Positions 34,380 through 44,719 of a stretch of DNA of 64,000 nt are shown here, in pieces. Position 1 is the first letter of the stretch, and every line of letters starts with the position of its first letter. The notes beneath the pieces are model-generated. The model ran no database searches. It saw only the letters and a list, made by a program, of their open reading frames with translations, and had not been told where the DNA came from. The stretch covers positions 868,001 through 932,000 of the forward strand of contig NZ_BAAAFC010000001.1 in assembly GCF_039523335.1 (NCBI RefSeq), written 5' to 3'. This DNA comes from Marinobacter szutsaonensis (GTDB lineage Bacteria > Pseudomonadota > Gammaproteobacteria > Pseudomonadales > Oleiphilaceae). The position numbers and the translations under genes are program-made.

Positions 34380-35627
34380 CTATTTCGACTCCAAGGAAGA
34401 AGAAATCATAACATGACCACGCTTTGCACTACCGACAAGCCGCTTCAATATTGAAGGCAAAAAGAAAAAAAACCAAAAAAACAAACTGTTCAAATTGTTA
34501 TGTGTTAACGAAAATATATACACACCCAACCATACTGGAAAAACAAAAAAATAATAGTTTTTACCTATCTTAAATGCATCCAAACCTAACCTAAAAGACA
34601 TGAATAAAAACCAAATTAACCCAACATACCCTAGCTCTGCCAATATCCGCGCCAAATCGTTATGAGTAACCCTTCGCTCTTGCCCGGAAACATCAACTGC
34701 ATCGCCATCCGACGTATACACCAAATCCGTTAACGTCGCGTAGTCGGAAAACTCGGCTGGAAACCTGCCCCAACCAACGCCCGTAAAAGGGTGATCATTT
34801 GCCATTTCGATTGATATGCGAAGAAAAATAAGTCTTTCCGCATCGCTACCAGAAGTGCTTTGTTCATCGGAAAAACGAGTAATGCCAGAGACGACTAATA
34901 CCACTCCAATGACAACAGCAAAAAAAGCCTGCAAAAGCCTATTTCGAATCCCTGACGATTGATATGTGCTCCAGAAAAGCGCAAGCAAAGGAAATACTAA
35001 GCCCGCTCGGGAACCACTAACAACTATAGCAAGAAGCACAACCGAAAGCCTGACCCAATAAATTGAAGATCGTTTTCCCGCGGTTAGAATGCAAAAGCCA
35101 ATTCCCAGAAAAAAACTAAGATAATTAGGGTTCGAAAACGTGACTTCTATCCTAGAGGATCCCAAAAAAAAATATTCAAAAACACCAAGCAAGGAAATAA
35201 TAAAAGATAACCTTCCTATATATTCAACAAAGCAACCGATGCGCTCCGACGTGTTGAGTTGATGTAGAAGAAAGTTAAGAACTCCAATTATCGATAAAAA
35301 ATTAATTGTTTGAGATGCGCTATCCGAATCAAGTTTAGAAAGAAAAACGGAAAACAGTATCAAAATCAAAAAAGGGATCAACACTTTATTAACCGGATGA
35401 ATAGACCTATGATTAACAACGCCCCATAAAAAATAAAAAACAAAGACAATCTGAATGAACTGAAATATCTGACGATAGAACAGTGAAAAGTTGCTAGACA
35501 TTGCAACAAAACATGTTACGTAAAAAAGAGGTCCATAAATCCTAAAATGCCTATTCCTATGTGCAAACACAAAATAAAACAGAAAAATAAACACAGGCCC
35601 AAAAATCTTTAAAACTTCGGATGGCAT
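34380..35627 (-). CDS. O-antigen ligase/polymerase family membrane protein (WaaL/Wzy_C)
   Basis: A 415-aa protein with about 10-12 hydrophobic segments and a large periplasmic loop (about 245-330) that contains HPFTGVGWGRFPAEF and THNDLARILAELGYVG, the Wzy_C/WaaL signature with the conserved His. In this Wza-Wzc cluster it most likely acts as the polymerase of the exopolysaccharide, but ligase activity cannot be excluded. The DNA is strongly AT-rich. Confidence 0.85.
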   Translation of the reverse strand: MPSEVLKIFGPVFIFLFYFVFAHRNRHFRIYGPLFYVTCFVAMSSNFSLFYRQIFQFIQIVFVFYFLWGVVNHRSIHPVNKVLIPFLILILFSVFLSKLDSDSASQTINFLSIIGVLNFLLHQLNTSERIGCFVEYIGRLSFIISLLGVFEYFFLGSSRIEVTFSNPNYLSFFLGIGFCILTAGKRSSIYWVRLSVVLLAIVVSGSRAGLVFPLLALFWSTYQSSGIRNRLLQAFFAVVIGVVLVVSGITRFSDEQSTSGSDAERLIFLRISIEMANDHPFTGVGWGRFPAEFSDYATLTDLVYTSDGDAVDVSGQERRVTHNDLARILAELGYVGLIWFLFMSFRLGLDAFKIGKNYYFFVFPVWLGVYIFSLTHNNLNSLFFWFFFFLPSILKRLVGSAKRGHVMISSSLESK

Positions 35628-35647
35628 CCAATTAACCTAACCTTGGC

Positions 35648-36709
35648 CTAACCGGCCACCAGGAGGGAGAACAACTGTTGATGACGAACAATCATGCTGT
35701 CAACGCTATAACAATTTAATACCTTACTATAAAGCGCTTCGCCTCTTCTTTTTGCTTCAGGATAATCCCTTACTACACTATCCATTGCCTTAGGGAATTC
35801 GCCGATAGATGAGAGGTAGCCGCACTGTTTATCCAAGACCTCCGGTATAGCACCAACCTCAGTCGATATAACAGGAAGAGATGCAGCACCAGCTTCCAAA
35901 ACAACCATTGGAAGCCCTTCCCATGATGATGTCAGCACTAGGCAATCCGCTGTATTGAGCAACCCCGGAACGTCACTGCAAATGCCTAACATACGTACCC
36001 GATCAGACACTCCCAATGCTTCAATGCGCTTCTCGACTTCAGACCTTAGGCTCCCGTCACCGGCAATCCATAGCTCGCACCGCCGCTCTCTCATCGACGA
36101 AAAAACATTAATTAACGTCACTGGGTTCTTCGGTAACTCCAAACGTCCGACGAAAAGGAAAACAAAACGACGCTCACCTGTAATCGGGGTTAACGATTCG
36201 TTTCTGGCAACAGGAACACCATTGGGTATTATGACTGTATGCGAGGCATTTAAGTCTGGATGCTGGGAGCCAGAAAATACTATATCAGCGCTTCTAAACC
36301 AACGAGTGAGGCGAATAACGAGTCCACGGATCCAACCAAACCCTGAAAAACTATGACTGGTAAAGACCAGCCTTGATCTGATACTGACTACCCTGCAGAG
36401 CAATCCTGCAACCATAGAATGGAACATATGTGCATGAATTATGTCAGGCCTAAACCGCCGAATAAGAGCTACAAGCCTAAAAGCCCCTTTTAAAACGCCG
36501 AATGGGCTACTATCCATATTAAGCGAATAGATCTCACAGCCAACATCATTATATTGATCCAAAATGGCTTTTTTTGAGGTCAACGATATTACTACGACGC
36601 TAAATATCGAAACATCCAGAAACCTACATAAACTCATTACCACGCGCTCAGCGCCACCCACATCAAGACCGGTAATCAAGAATAAAATCTTTATTCTTCT
36701 ATTACTCAT
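35648..36709 (-). CDS. GT4 glycosyltransferase
   Basis: A 353-aa GT-B enzyme: ITGLDVGGAERVVMSLC (N-terminal glycine loop), DIIHAHMFHSMVAGLL, FLFVGRLELPKNPVTLI, and SSWEGLPMVVLEAGAASLPVI (E-x7-E). Donor and acceptor are unknown. ATG 36709 was chosen (GGAAG 8 nt upstream; 8-bp overlap with the preceding GT) over a TTG at 36724. Confidence 0.88.
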   Translation of the reverse strand: MSNRRIKILFLITGLDVGGAERVVMSLCRFLDVSIFSVVVISLTSKKAILDQYNDVGCEIYSLNMDSSPFGVLKGAFRLVALIRRFRPDIIHAHMFHSMVAGLLCRVVSIRSRLVFTSHSFSGFGWIRGLVIRLTRWFRSADIVFSGSQHPDLNASHTVIIPNGVPVARNESLTPITGERRFVFLFVGRLELPKNPVTLINVFSSMRERRCELWIAGDGSLRSEVEKRIEALGVSDRVRMLGICSDVPGLLNTADCLVLTSSWEGLPMVVLEAGAASLPVISTEVGAIPEVLDKQCGYLSSIGEFPKAMDSVVRDYPEAKRRGEALYSKVLNCYSVDSMIVRHQQLFSLLVAG

Positions 36710-37778
36710 TGCACCGACTTCCAAGGTGCCAATCCGTGATTTCCCTAGCTACAGAAGGCCAAGAATATTGTTTTGCGACAACCATATTGACGCGTCGAAT
36801 TTCTTTCCTTAAATCTACATCCGGAATTATCGACGCAATCCGATCCGCAAAATCTTGCGGTCTAAAGCTATCAATCACATATCCATTATATCCATTTGTG
36901 AATACGGATTCATAATTGTTCGACTTAGAACTGATTATTGTCAGCCCAGACGCCATGGCCTCAATCATTGCCGTTGGTGTGCCTTCCGAAAACGAAGTAA
37001 GCAAAAAGACTTTCGCTCTAGATAATCGCTGCGCTACATCCTCCTGCGGCAAAGCACCAGTAAAAGTAATATTATCAATACCCCGCTCTAAGCATTCATC
37101 TTGCAGCAGTTTTCTTTCCGGGCCATCGCCAACTAGTAGAAATTGATATTGAGGAAGTAGCGATGCGACTTCAACGGCCATTCGCTGGTTTTTTACAGGA
37201 TAAAAATTGGATACCGAAATTACGTCTACAACCGGCTCAGGCAAATCAATAAACAATGACGAAAAAAAACAATCACTGATTCCACTACTGCGCCAACGAA
37301 CCATTTTACCTGTATACTCGCTTAGCAATTTAGCTTCGTCGCTTCCGGTTGCGTATACGGCATCAAATTTTTTTAAAACAAAGGAATAAATAAACCGCCA
37401 TAGTCTTCCCTTTTTTATGCCTCCATGAATCGACGCAACCATTGTTGGGCGAAAAAGAATTTTCGCGACGAAAAAGGAAAATAAAAATGCTGACCAGTCG
37501 CCATGTATATGGACTAGATCGTACCTACTTTTCGTTTTTAACAAACGTATAAAAACTGCCAAGTAAAAAGCAAAATCTCTAAGAAACTGTGGTTGCCGTC
37601 CTCTAAGATTAATTGAAGACATCACCTGAATGTCGTCAGCTGAGGTTTCCTGGCCTTGATTAAATATTACAGAAACCTCGTGCCCAAGAAGACGTTGCTC
37701 CTGAGAGAGAGTGGCAACGTGCTTCTCCATTCCTCCAGGCAGAGGCGGCAAGAAGGGGTATAGTCTCAAAATCCTCAC
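36702..37778 (-). CDS. GT4 glycosyltransferase
   Basis: A 358-aa GT-B enzyme starting MRILRLYPFLPPLPGGMEKHV, with YDLVHIHGDWSAF, VSNFYPVKNQRMAVE, LVGDGPERKLLQ and TSFSEGTPTAMIEAMASG (E-x7-E). The GTG start overlaps the upstream gene stop as GTGA. Sugar specificity is not readable from sequence. Confidence 0.88.
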   Translation of the reverse strand: MRILRLYPFLPPLPGGMEKHVATLSQEQRLLGHEVSVIFNQGQETSADDIQVMSSINLRGRQPQFLRDFAFYLAVFIRLLKTKSRYDLVHIHGDWSAFLFSFFVAKILFRPTMVASIHGGIKKGRLWRFIYSFVLKKFDAVYATGSDEAKLLSEYTGKMVRWRSSGISDCFFSSLFIDLPEPVVDVISVSNFYPVKNQRMAVEVASLLPQYQFLLVGDGPERKLLQDECLERGIDNITFTGALPQEDVAQRLSRAKVFLLTSFSEGTPTAMIEAMASGLTIISSKSNNYESVFTNGYNGYVIDSFRPQDFADRIASIIPDVDLRKEIRRVNMVVAKQYSWPSVAREITDWHLGSRCNE

Positions 37779-38923
37779 GATAACTTCTCGCCCAGTGGGG
37801 ACATGTTCAAAATTGAATCACGGTAGATTGCAAATACTTTCTTTGAGTCGAATCTGCTCTCGATCAGCTTTCTACCATTTTCAGCAAGATTCTTGCGCAA
37901 CTCTTCAGACTCAACTAATGTCGAGAGGGCACGCGCCAACTGATCCGGCTCCGGCCTTGACATTATTAACGCATTTCTTCCATCTTCTATTATTCCTCGC
38001 ATATAAGGGTAATCGACGGTAATAACCGGGATATTTAATGCCATCGCCTCAAGAATCGCACGAGGAGTACCTTCAGAGTGGGAGTAATGTATATAGCAAT
38101 CCTGACCACTAAGGACCTCACACAATTGCTGGTGATTGACCTGACCAGTCAATCTAACCCTGACATTGCTAGACGCCTCATTAGCCATTAATTCCAGAGA
38201 GCTCCTCAGTGGACCATCGCCTGCCAGTGTCAATTCAATATTAAGACCCGTCGATTTGAGATCATGTACCAGCTGCACTTGGTTTTTCCTTTCACTCAAA
38301 GCTCCAACCATCATAATCTTTAATGAACTATGCAGCTTATAGTTCTCTTTTTTTATGTCAAAGATGCTAGTATCAACTCTAACAGGTATTGTTACTATTT
38401 TATTTTCCAAATGATCTCCGTAAACTTTCTTTATTTTATCAGTCATATCACTTGAAAGACTACGAATTCTCACACATTGCCTGAAGGCATAGGGCGAAAG
38501 TATACGGTACAAGAAATGTTCTAATCGACCTTTAATTCCAGGTCTTGATACCTCAAAGTAATAGGCTCCGTGCACCTCGACGAAAAGAGGAATTTTGAAA
38601 ATGCGAGAGCAAAACGCAGCTGAAAGACCACCCATCACAGGACTCTGGACCAAAAGATGAGTCGGCTTGTAACGCCATACGAAAAACGGCAGAACCCAAC
38701 TTAAGAAGAAAAACACTCCCATTCTAGTTCCAAGGGACGGCAATAGGTGCAAATGAATTTTTCCATGGACACTATGGACGTAACGATTACTAATATTCCT
38801 TGCAACCACATGGTACTCATCGAAGCCCTTGGACAACTCCTCCCATATTCGGAAAGTGTGGTGATCCTTAGAAAGTGCCGAATAACGATTTCCACTAATA
38901 TGAAAGATACGCATTTTTTTCAT
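37775..38923 (-). CDS. GT4 glycosyltransferase
   Basis: A 382-aa GT-B enzyme: HISGNRYSALSKDHHTFRIW, THLLVQSPVMGGLSAAF, MMVGALSERKNQVQLV, LAGDGPLRSSLE and YSHSEGTPRAILEAMALNIPVI. Start ATG 38923 overlaps the preceding stop as ATGA, so the four GT genes from 40.1 to 35.6 kb are translationally linked. Specificity unknown. Confidence 0.88.
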   Translation of the reverse strand: MKKMRIFHISGNRYSALSKDHHTFRIWEELSKGFDEYHVVARNISNRYVHSVHGKIHLHLLPSLGTRMGVFFFLSWVLPFFVWRYKPTHLLVQSPVMGGLSAAFCSRIFKIPLFVEVHGAYYFEVSRPGIKGRLEHFLYRILSPYAFRQCVRIRSLSSDMTDKIKKVYGDHLENKIVTIPVRVDTSIFDIKKENYKLHSSLKIMMVGALSERKNQVQLVHDLKSTGLNIELTLAGDGPLRSSLELMANEASSNVRVRLTGQVNHQQLCEVLSGQDCYIHYSHSEGTPRAILEAMALNIPVITVDYPYMRGIIEDGRNALIMSRPEPDQLARALSTLVESEELRKNLAENGRKLIESRFDSKKVFAIYRDSILNMSPLGEKLS

Positions 38924-40077
38924 GAAAAAAGAACGTTTATATACATATCTGAAACGGCATCAGTGGAGAAGCGCTGAACCGTCTTAAGATTCTCGTCCCC
39001 CAAACCAGCCCAGGACTGTTGGCATGTGATAAGTTCTATAGCCCTCGCCGCAAACTCTTCGGGATCATTCTTGTTCACAAGGTAATGCTTTTGCGTGTTG
39101 CCCAACAATTGCGGCGTGCCCCCAGCGTCAGTAGTAACAATTGGCAACCCAGAAGCCATAGCCTCTATAAGTACGCGAGGAAAGCCTTCTGTGTAGGTCG
39201 GATGTACGAATATATCACCTACAGCATATAGCTTTGGAATCTCCAAATTAGGCACATCTCCTAGAAAGATGACGTTTTCTTGAACACCCAAGGTAGAAGC
39301 CAGTTGCTTGGCATTGGCAAGCTCACTACCACCACCTGCAATAACCAAGACCCAATGACGCTGAGCAAGATCCTCCTTAATCTTCTTGAGAAATGGCTCG
39401 AGATACATCAGTGTTTTTCTGACCGGCGACAGCCGGTGCACCAGCAACAAAATTAAACATTCTTCAGGAAGATTATATTTCTGACGAAATTTATCTCTCT
39501 CTTCAGCACTAATTTCGGTTTGAAATCTCTCTAACTGAATATCGTTATACAGTAAATCAATCTTTCTTTCCGGGATACCAACAACGCGGGAGTAGTAATC
39601 GACCATGAACTCAGGCCCTGTCACAAAGCGGTGTATCATCGTTCTCGCAATTACATTCGGCAAATAGGACGCGATCCACCAACGGAGCTTTTTAATTGAC
39701 CATGGCTGGGCAACGTCATACTCATGAGTTGTTCCACTCTGCCATAAAAATGATCTACCCCCACATATACGGTGAGCTAGCGAAGCCACAACTGCAGCGG
39801 GAGCAGAAATGCGTACAAAACTTGTTTTGTACCCATGACAAATGATCCATACCAGACGAAAAAACAACTCCAGATGTCTCAAAAGAGGGAGCCTGGTGAA
39901 CAACCTTACGGCTTTGATATTTTCATTCTTAAAAGACGGTAGCGTCTCTGCCTTCTCGATCAGTAAAATAATAGCACAGTTCTTATCCGCAATTTTTTCC
40001 AACAAGTAAAGTATATGCGTGAAATGCGATGCATCTTTTTCAGAGAAATAATTTAGCAAGTAAGTCAGTTTTTTCAT
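38920..40077 (-). CDS. GT4 glycosyltransferase
   Basis: A 385-aa GT-B enzyme: SHFTHILYLLEKIAD, LLVHRLSPVRKTLMYL, VIAGGGSELANAKQLA and HPTYTEGFPRVLIEAMASGLPIV. GGGAG precedes the ATG by 4 nt. It follows the acetyltransferase gene by 20 bp. Specificity unknown. Confidence 0.88.
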   Translation of the reverse strand: MKKLTYLLNYFSEKDASHFTHILYLLEKIADKNCAIILLIEKAETLPSFKNENIKAVRLFTRLPLLRHLELFFRLVWIICHGYKTSFVRISAPAAVVASLAHRICGGRSFLWQSGTTHEYDVAQPWSIKKLRWWIASYLPNVIARTMIHRFVTGPEFMVDYYSRVVGIPERKIDLLYNDIQLERFQTEISAEERDKFRQKYNLPEECLILLLVHRLSPVRKTLMYLEPFLKKIKEDLAQRHWVLVIAGGGSELANAKQLASTLGVQENVIFLGDVPNLEIPKLYAVGDIFVHPTYTEGFPRVLIEAMASGLPIVTTDAGGTPQLLGNTQKHYLVNKNDPEEFAARAIELITCQQSWAGLGDENLKTVQRFSTDAVSDMYINVLFS

Positions 40078-40097
40078 TTGCTCCCAAGACCCAAAAA

Positions 40098-40664
40098 CTA
40101 TTGATTTTTCTTTTTGAAGGTTTTAGCGTGCCCGAACTTTCTATAGACAAATGGAACTGGCTCCATCAGCAGCCGGTGAAATTTCATTGAATCCCTGAAC
40201 TTAACTACCCGCGCAGGATTACCGACAGCTACCGCATAAGCAGGTACACTTCTGGAAACAACCGAGCCGGCCCCGATAATTGAGCCCTCCCCTATAGTTA
40301 CGCCCGGCAGGATAATTACGTTGGCACCAACCCATGTGTAGCGACCAATATTAACGGGGGCAACCAACATGACGTTATCATACGGAAGCGCCTGAAGATT
40401 CTGATCGAAGTTATGCGTACGTGAATATATTTTTATCTCTGGCGCAAAAATACAACCTTCCTCAATTTTAATACCACCAGCTCCGTCAAACATTGCACGA
40501 GGCCCTATATGAACATTATCTCCGATAGAGATATTCTCTGAATAAAGAAATTTACTTGTTAAGCCCTTAAAGGACGAGTTTACTCCTTCATATTCAAATC
40601 TTTTATCGCGATATTTATAGGCGACAATTAGCCGAAAAAATAGAGACTTAATAAAACCGTACAT
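40098..40664 (-). CDS. Hexapeptide-repeat O-acetyltransferase
   Basis: A 188-aa left-handed beta-helix protein of the WbbJ/maltose O-acetyltransferase type: repeats around ISIGDNVHIG, GGIKIEEGCIFAPE, the catalytic region IYSRTHNFDQ, NIGRYTWVGANVIILPGVTIG and VSRSVPAYAVAVGNPARV. It probably O-acetylates the exopolysaccharide unit. It overlaps the flippase gene by 17 bp. Confidence 0.88.
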   Translation of the reverse strand: MYGFIKSLFFRLIVAYKYRDKRFEYEGVNSSFKGLTSKFLYSENISIGDNVHIGPRAMFDGAGGIKIEEGCIFAPEIKIYSRTHNFDQNLQALPYDNVMLVAPVNIGRYTWVGANVIILPGVTIGEGSIIGAGSVVSRSVPAYAVAVGNPARVVKFRDSMKFHRLLMEPVPFVYRKFGHAKTFKKKNQ

Positions 40665-41850
40665 AATTATTATAAAGTTTAAACGATAAAACCGTTAAAA
40701 GCGCGGCAATCTCAGAGAAAACCAATACTAGGGAGAAAACAGGGATAACTTCCATGTTTATTCCTATCAAAATAATGCTTCCTGTCAGAAGCACTAAGAT
40801 ATTACTACCAATCGACCAGTTAATCACTCCAGCCTTGAAAGACGAATAGGCCTTGCTTCGCTCCACTATGAAAAATGAAATCGGCCAGATCATAAAACTG
40901 AGCACCAGCATACCTTTCCATGGGAGGTCGCCTATCCCGGATGATAGTAGTATCACTGCAGATGAGATGATGCATACAATCTGCCCAAAGAGGGCAGCCA
41001 GTGCCTTTTTACCCCATGACATGACTGTCAACCTATTTAAATTATTTCGATAATTTAAAATCGCCTCTATGATTCGCATCTGCCCTGATGCGAAGATTAT
41101 TCCTCGATATGCTAGGAAAAATGCTGCAAGAACATCGGCGGATGTGAACACACGTTCAGCGGCAATGGGAGTAAGGTTATCTTTTAGCCTTTTTAACACA
41201 ACGCCAACATAATAAGGCCTATAATCTGAAAAGCCAGCGGCAAGGCTTTTCAAGTGGACTTTATCGAAAGAGTTGAAAAATGCTCTCATTTCGTCTGAAT
41301 TTCTAACAAAGAAATAAGCTTGGGATGTTAACCCTCCCAAGGCAATCGATGCCCAAATTGATATTATCGCTGGCATATCACTGAGGTAAAGTAGCGTCAT
41401 TGCCAACAGCCTTGACATTGACGCCAAAACTTCAAGACTCATGTACTCATGGAGTCTTCCACTCGACTGTAGACGAATATCAAGATAACGCTTCATTGCG
41501 AACGATCCGGCATAGATAGCCATCCATCCAGAAAAGCCCTGCATTGTCCCCGAGAATATGCCAACAAGACTAATAATCAAAGCAGCTATGACGATGGTAA
41601 TACAGGTTTGAAGCGCGAGGCTCTTTTGCCAGCTAGGTTCATCTTGTATTCGAAATATAGAATAATTACTTGGAATAGCCTCAAGAACAATTAGAAGGAT
41701 GCTAATTACTGACAAATCAACAATAAAATTCGCATACGCGGAGGATCCGAACCAACGGACCATCAGAACAGTAATCACAAGGTTAACAACAGAAATTAAA
41801 ACACTTCTAATAGATGATTTTAAAAATAGGTTTACTAGAGTGCTTTTCAT
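40648..41850 (-). CDS. Polysaccharide flippase (MOP/Wzx-like), exopolysaccharide cluster
   Basis: A 400-aa polytopic protein with about 12 hydrophobic segments (SIRSVLISVVNLVITVLMVRW at the N-terminus). It is the second Wzx-type protein of the window and belongs with wzabc. No Shine-Dalgarno is visible before ATG 41850, yet the same frame stays open for 36 codons upstream without any start codon, which suggests loss of an upstream reading frame. AT-rich DNA. Confidence 0.8.
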   Translation of the reverse strand: MKSTLVNLFLKSSIRSVLISVVNLVITVLMVRWFGSSAYANFIVDLSVISILLIVLEAIPSNYSIFRIQDEPSWQKSLALQTCITIVIAALIISLVGIFSGTMQGFSGWMAIYAGSFAMKRYLDIRLQSSGRLHEYMSLEVLASMSRLLAMTLLYLSDMPAIISIWASIALGGLTSQAYFFVRNSDEMRAFFNSFDKVHLKSLAAGFSDYRPYYVGVVLKRLKDNLTPIAAERVFTSADVLAAFFLAYRGIIFASGQMRIIEAILNYRNNLNRLTVMSWGKKALAALFGQIVCIISSAVILLSSGIGDLPWKGMLVLSFMIWPISFFIVERSKAYSSFKAGVINWSIGSNILVLLTGSIILIGINMEVIPVFSLVLVFSEIAALLTVLSFKLYNNYVRFY

Positions 41851-42515
41851 GTTTTGGATTTTTAGGGAAATTTTGAATAACTGCCGGCTTTCACCAACAT
41901 AAGCTTGATCCGGAGGAATCTCAAACTCAGAAACGATGTCTTCGTTTTTATGTGTGTTTTACCCGTTTCCCACCACGTTGAGTAAAAACAGTCCATCGGG
42001 CTGTGCGGATAGTCTATAACGATCAGCAGGTCACTGAACATGGAAGGGAAATTTCACCGATTAGCATTCCTATTGAGGTTCCGTTGGCCACCTTTTACAG
42101 GGAAATTCGTTCGTAGTATACCGGAACGAATATTCATCCTTTTAACGTACGTTTGTTCTGATCTACCCCTTCTTCAGCTTATAAAAATCCAGCGTATTTC
42201 AAGAACCAGGGAGTTGGACGAAAAGCCAAGGAACTTTTGCAGTGCCGATGCTGGTTCCACCCTTGAACGCCGAGGTGAGCTGTAGCGAGGGATATTTAAA
42301 TGGCGCCGAGAGATGGCATCCAATTTTTAGCGGTTCACAGATAGGAAACCGACCCAGATGGAGCACAGTAAACATACTGCAGCAGCCTGATGAAACCGTC
42401 CAAGTTAAAGAGACACTCGACCTGTGGAGGGTGACCTCGTGGAGCTGAGCCGATTTTTATTTTCTGACTGGTGTGAGCGCAAGTCTTTTCGTGAGAAAAA
42501 GCGGGCTTACCGGCC
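41851..42515. other. 665-bp region without a recognisable gene
   Basis: It lies between wzc and the flippase. Small frames exist but none resembles a known protein or has good start signals. The first 110 bp next to the flippase are an open minus-strand frame lacking a start. The wzc-proximal part is mixed, with no clear terminator or ops site. It may hold a promoter or a degraded insertion. Confidence 0.6.
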
Positions 42516-44714
42516 TTATTCCGCGGATTTGTAGGCGTAGCTGTAGTAGCCATAGCTTGAGGCTTTCTTCTCTACCGCGTTGAAAATTACGCCTTTTACT
42601 TCGATGTCGTTTTGTTTAAAGCGACGTTTGGTCATCTCCAGTTCTTTGGTGAGGCTTGCTCCGAAGCGAGCTACCAGCATGGTGGTGCCGGCATGTTTGC
42701 CTACAATAGCTGGGTCGGTTACCGCCAAGATGGGCGGGGTGTCTACGATTACCAGGTCGTATTGAGCCGATACTTCTTTCAGGAACTCCTCAAAGTGTTT
42801 GCTCATTAAAAGTTCGGAAGGATTTGGCGGCACAGTTCCTCGAGAGACAAAATCCAGTCCGTCAATACCACTGCTGCGGATTGCTTCTCGCAGAGTCGCT
42901 TTTCCGGCGAGCACATCCGAGAGGCCTTCATCATTGCTTACATCAAAAACGTCGTGAGAGAAACCTCGGCGTAGATCTCCGTCCACCAGGAGCACTCGCT
43001 GGTCAGCGATGGCCATGACGGCGGCGAGATTTACTGAAACAAAGGTTTTGCCCACGCCCGGACTTGGACCCGAGATCATCAGGATGTTGTTACCGGCATC
43101 CATCATCCCAAAGTGCAGGCTGGTACGCAGGCTCCGCAAGGACTCCACCGCCAGATCCGCGGGGTTTACCTCGGCCAGCAACCCGGGGGTATAGTCCTTT
43201 CGACCACGTTTCTTTTTCGTCATGTCCGCCTGGGTTCCAGAGAGTGGAATGGTGGCGTACACGGGCAGGCCGAGCTTCTCGATTTCCTCCGGATTCTCAA
43301 TACCCAGGTTAAACATGGCCCGCACCAGTACGAAGCCAGCTCCGATGATTCCGCCCAGTAAAAGAGCGACAGCAGTAATCATGGCACGCTTGGGTTTGAC
43401 CGGAGCGTGGGTGTTGACGACAGCCTTGTCCACTACCCGGACATTTCCAACGGTGCCGGCTCTGGCAATATCGAGTTGCTGGATATTGGAGAGCATTTGC
43501 AGGTAGATCTTGTTGCCCACTTCTACGTCCCGGCGCAGGCGGACCAGTTTCTGCTGGGTCTCAGGAAGGCCACTGAGCCGTTGATTCAGTTCAGCCCGGC
43601 GCTGCTTGAGTTCTGCCATCTGGGAAGCCCAGGCCTTGTACCGGGGATGGGTGGGCTGGAAACGCTGTTCGATTTCCGCACGCTGGAACTCGAGCTCGGA
43701 GATGCGGGTTTCAAGTGCCACGATTTGCTCGAGAAGTGCCGTACCCTCGGCGGTTATGTCGATGGTTTCCTCTTCCACCTGGTACTGGTTCAGCTTTTGC
43801 TCAGCAGTTTCTAGTTCCTGCCTGACTTCCGGTAGGGAGTTCCGAAGGAATTGCAGGGATTTGGCCGCCTCTGCACTGGCCCGCTCGACATTTTGACGAA
43901 CGTAATTCTGGCCAACCTCTGCCAGCACTTGTTCCGCCATGACGGGGTTGGTGCTTTCGTAGGCCAGTTCGATGATTCCCGAGCCTTTCCCTTTTTCCGA
44001 GGCAGATACCGCTTTCTGGAGATCCATCGTCGCCGCGTACTGGCTCCGTTTGGACACATTGAAGCGAGTGCCGGAGCGGGCCACCAGCTTTGTGACCATC
44101 AAGGCGAAACCGTTGGCCTCTGCCGGGGTGTTTGTCTGGCCTTCCAGGACCAACTCTTCCTCTTCGTTGTAAAGGCGCCAGTTTTTGTTATCACCTGCTT
44201 CCAATACGTAGCTGCCTGTTCCACTCGGAACCTCCATGCGGGTGATAGTGAGCTTTTCTCCACCCCAGGCATAGCCCTCACCCCACAGAGGTTCGGCCAG
44301 CTCGCCCTCACCACCGCTGTATCGTCGCGCAATGGTGGCGCCAATCAGTGGGAAATAGTCGGGTGTCGTGGTGATATCCAGGTTCAGATTATCTGCAACT
44401 TCACCTAATACTCGACGGCTCTTTATCAGCTGGATTTCTGTTTCGGCGTTGGAGGGCGTTTCCAGTAAACCGCCAAGCTCTTCCATGCCCGGCAGGCCGC
44501 CCTGTTTCTCTTCTACCTGGATAAGGGCATTGGCCCGGTACACCGGAGGCTGAATCAGGGCATAGAACACGCCGATGGCGGTAAATGCCATCGTTACAGC
44601 GGCAATCAGCCATTTGCCATCCCAGAGGGTGCCAAGCAGAGCAAGCAGGTCGATTTCGTCGTCCTGCGGGGTGTTGGTCTGGTAGCTCGGGGTGGTTGCG
44701 GAGGTATCGGTCAT
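42516..44714 (-). CDS. wzc: Polysaccharide co-polymerase tyrosine autokinase (Wzc)
   Basis: A 732-aa inner-membrane protein: an N-terminal Wzz domain with helix about 32-52, a long periplasmic coiled-coil part, a second helix about 445-465, then a cytoplasmic BY-kinase domain with Walker A GPSPGVGKTFVSVN (about 545), Walker A' LLVDGDLRRG and Walker B LVIVDTPPIL. The C-terminus KKASSYGYYSYAYKSAE is the Tyr cluster. It forms the export complex with Wza and is dephosphorylated by Wzb; gene order wza-wzb-wzc is classical. Confidence 0.95.
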   Translation of the reverse strand: MTDTSATTPSYQTNTPQDDEIDLLALLGTLWDGKWLIAAVTMAFTAIGVFYALIQPPVYRANALIQVEEKQGGLPGMEELGGLLETPSNAETEIQLIKSRRVLGEVADNLNLDITTTPDYFPLIGATIARRYSGGEGELAEPLWGEGYAWGGEKLTITRMEVPSGTGSYVLEAGDNKNWRLYNEEEELVLEGQTNTPAEANGFALMVTKLVARSGTRFNVSKRSQYAATMDLQKAVSASEKGKGSGIIELAYESTNPVMAEQVLAEVGQNYVRQNVERASAEAAKSLQFLRNSLPEVRQELETAEQKLNQYQVEEETIDITAEGTALLEQIVALETRISELEFQRAEIEQRFQPTHPRYKAWASQMAELKQRRAELNQRLSGLPETQQKLVRLRRDVEVGNKIYLQMLSNIQQLDIARAGTVGNVRVVDKAVVNTHAPVKPKRAMITAVALLLGGIIGAGFVLVRAMFNLGIENPEEIEKLGLPVYATIPLSGTQADMTKKKRGRKDYTPGLLAEVNPADLAVESLRSLRTSLHFGMMDAGNNILMISGPSPGVGKTFVSVNLAAVMAIADQRVLLVDGDLRRGFSHDVFDVSNDEGLSDVLAGKATLREAIRSSGIDGLDFVSRGTVPPNPSELLMSKHFEEFLKEVSAQYDLVIVDTPPILAVTDPAIVGKHAGTTMLVARFGASLTKELEMTKRRFKQNDIEVKGVIFNAVEKKASSYGYYSYAYKSAE

Positions 44715-44719
44715 GTAGT

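Noticed and set aside
42040..42285. Small plus-strand frame in the wzc-flippase gap
   Set aside because: 81 codons, no homology I recognise, no convincing ribosome site, opposite to the operon direction.
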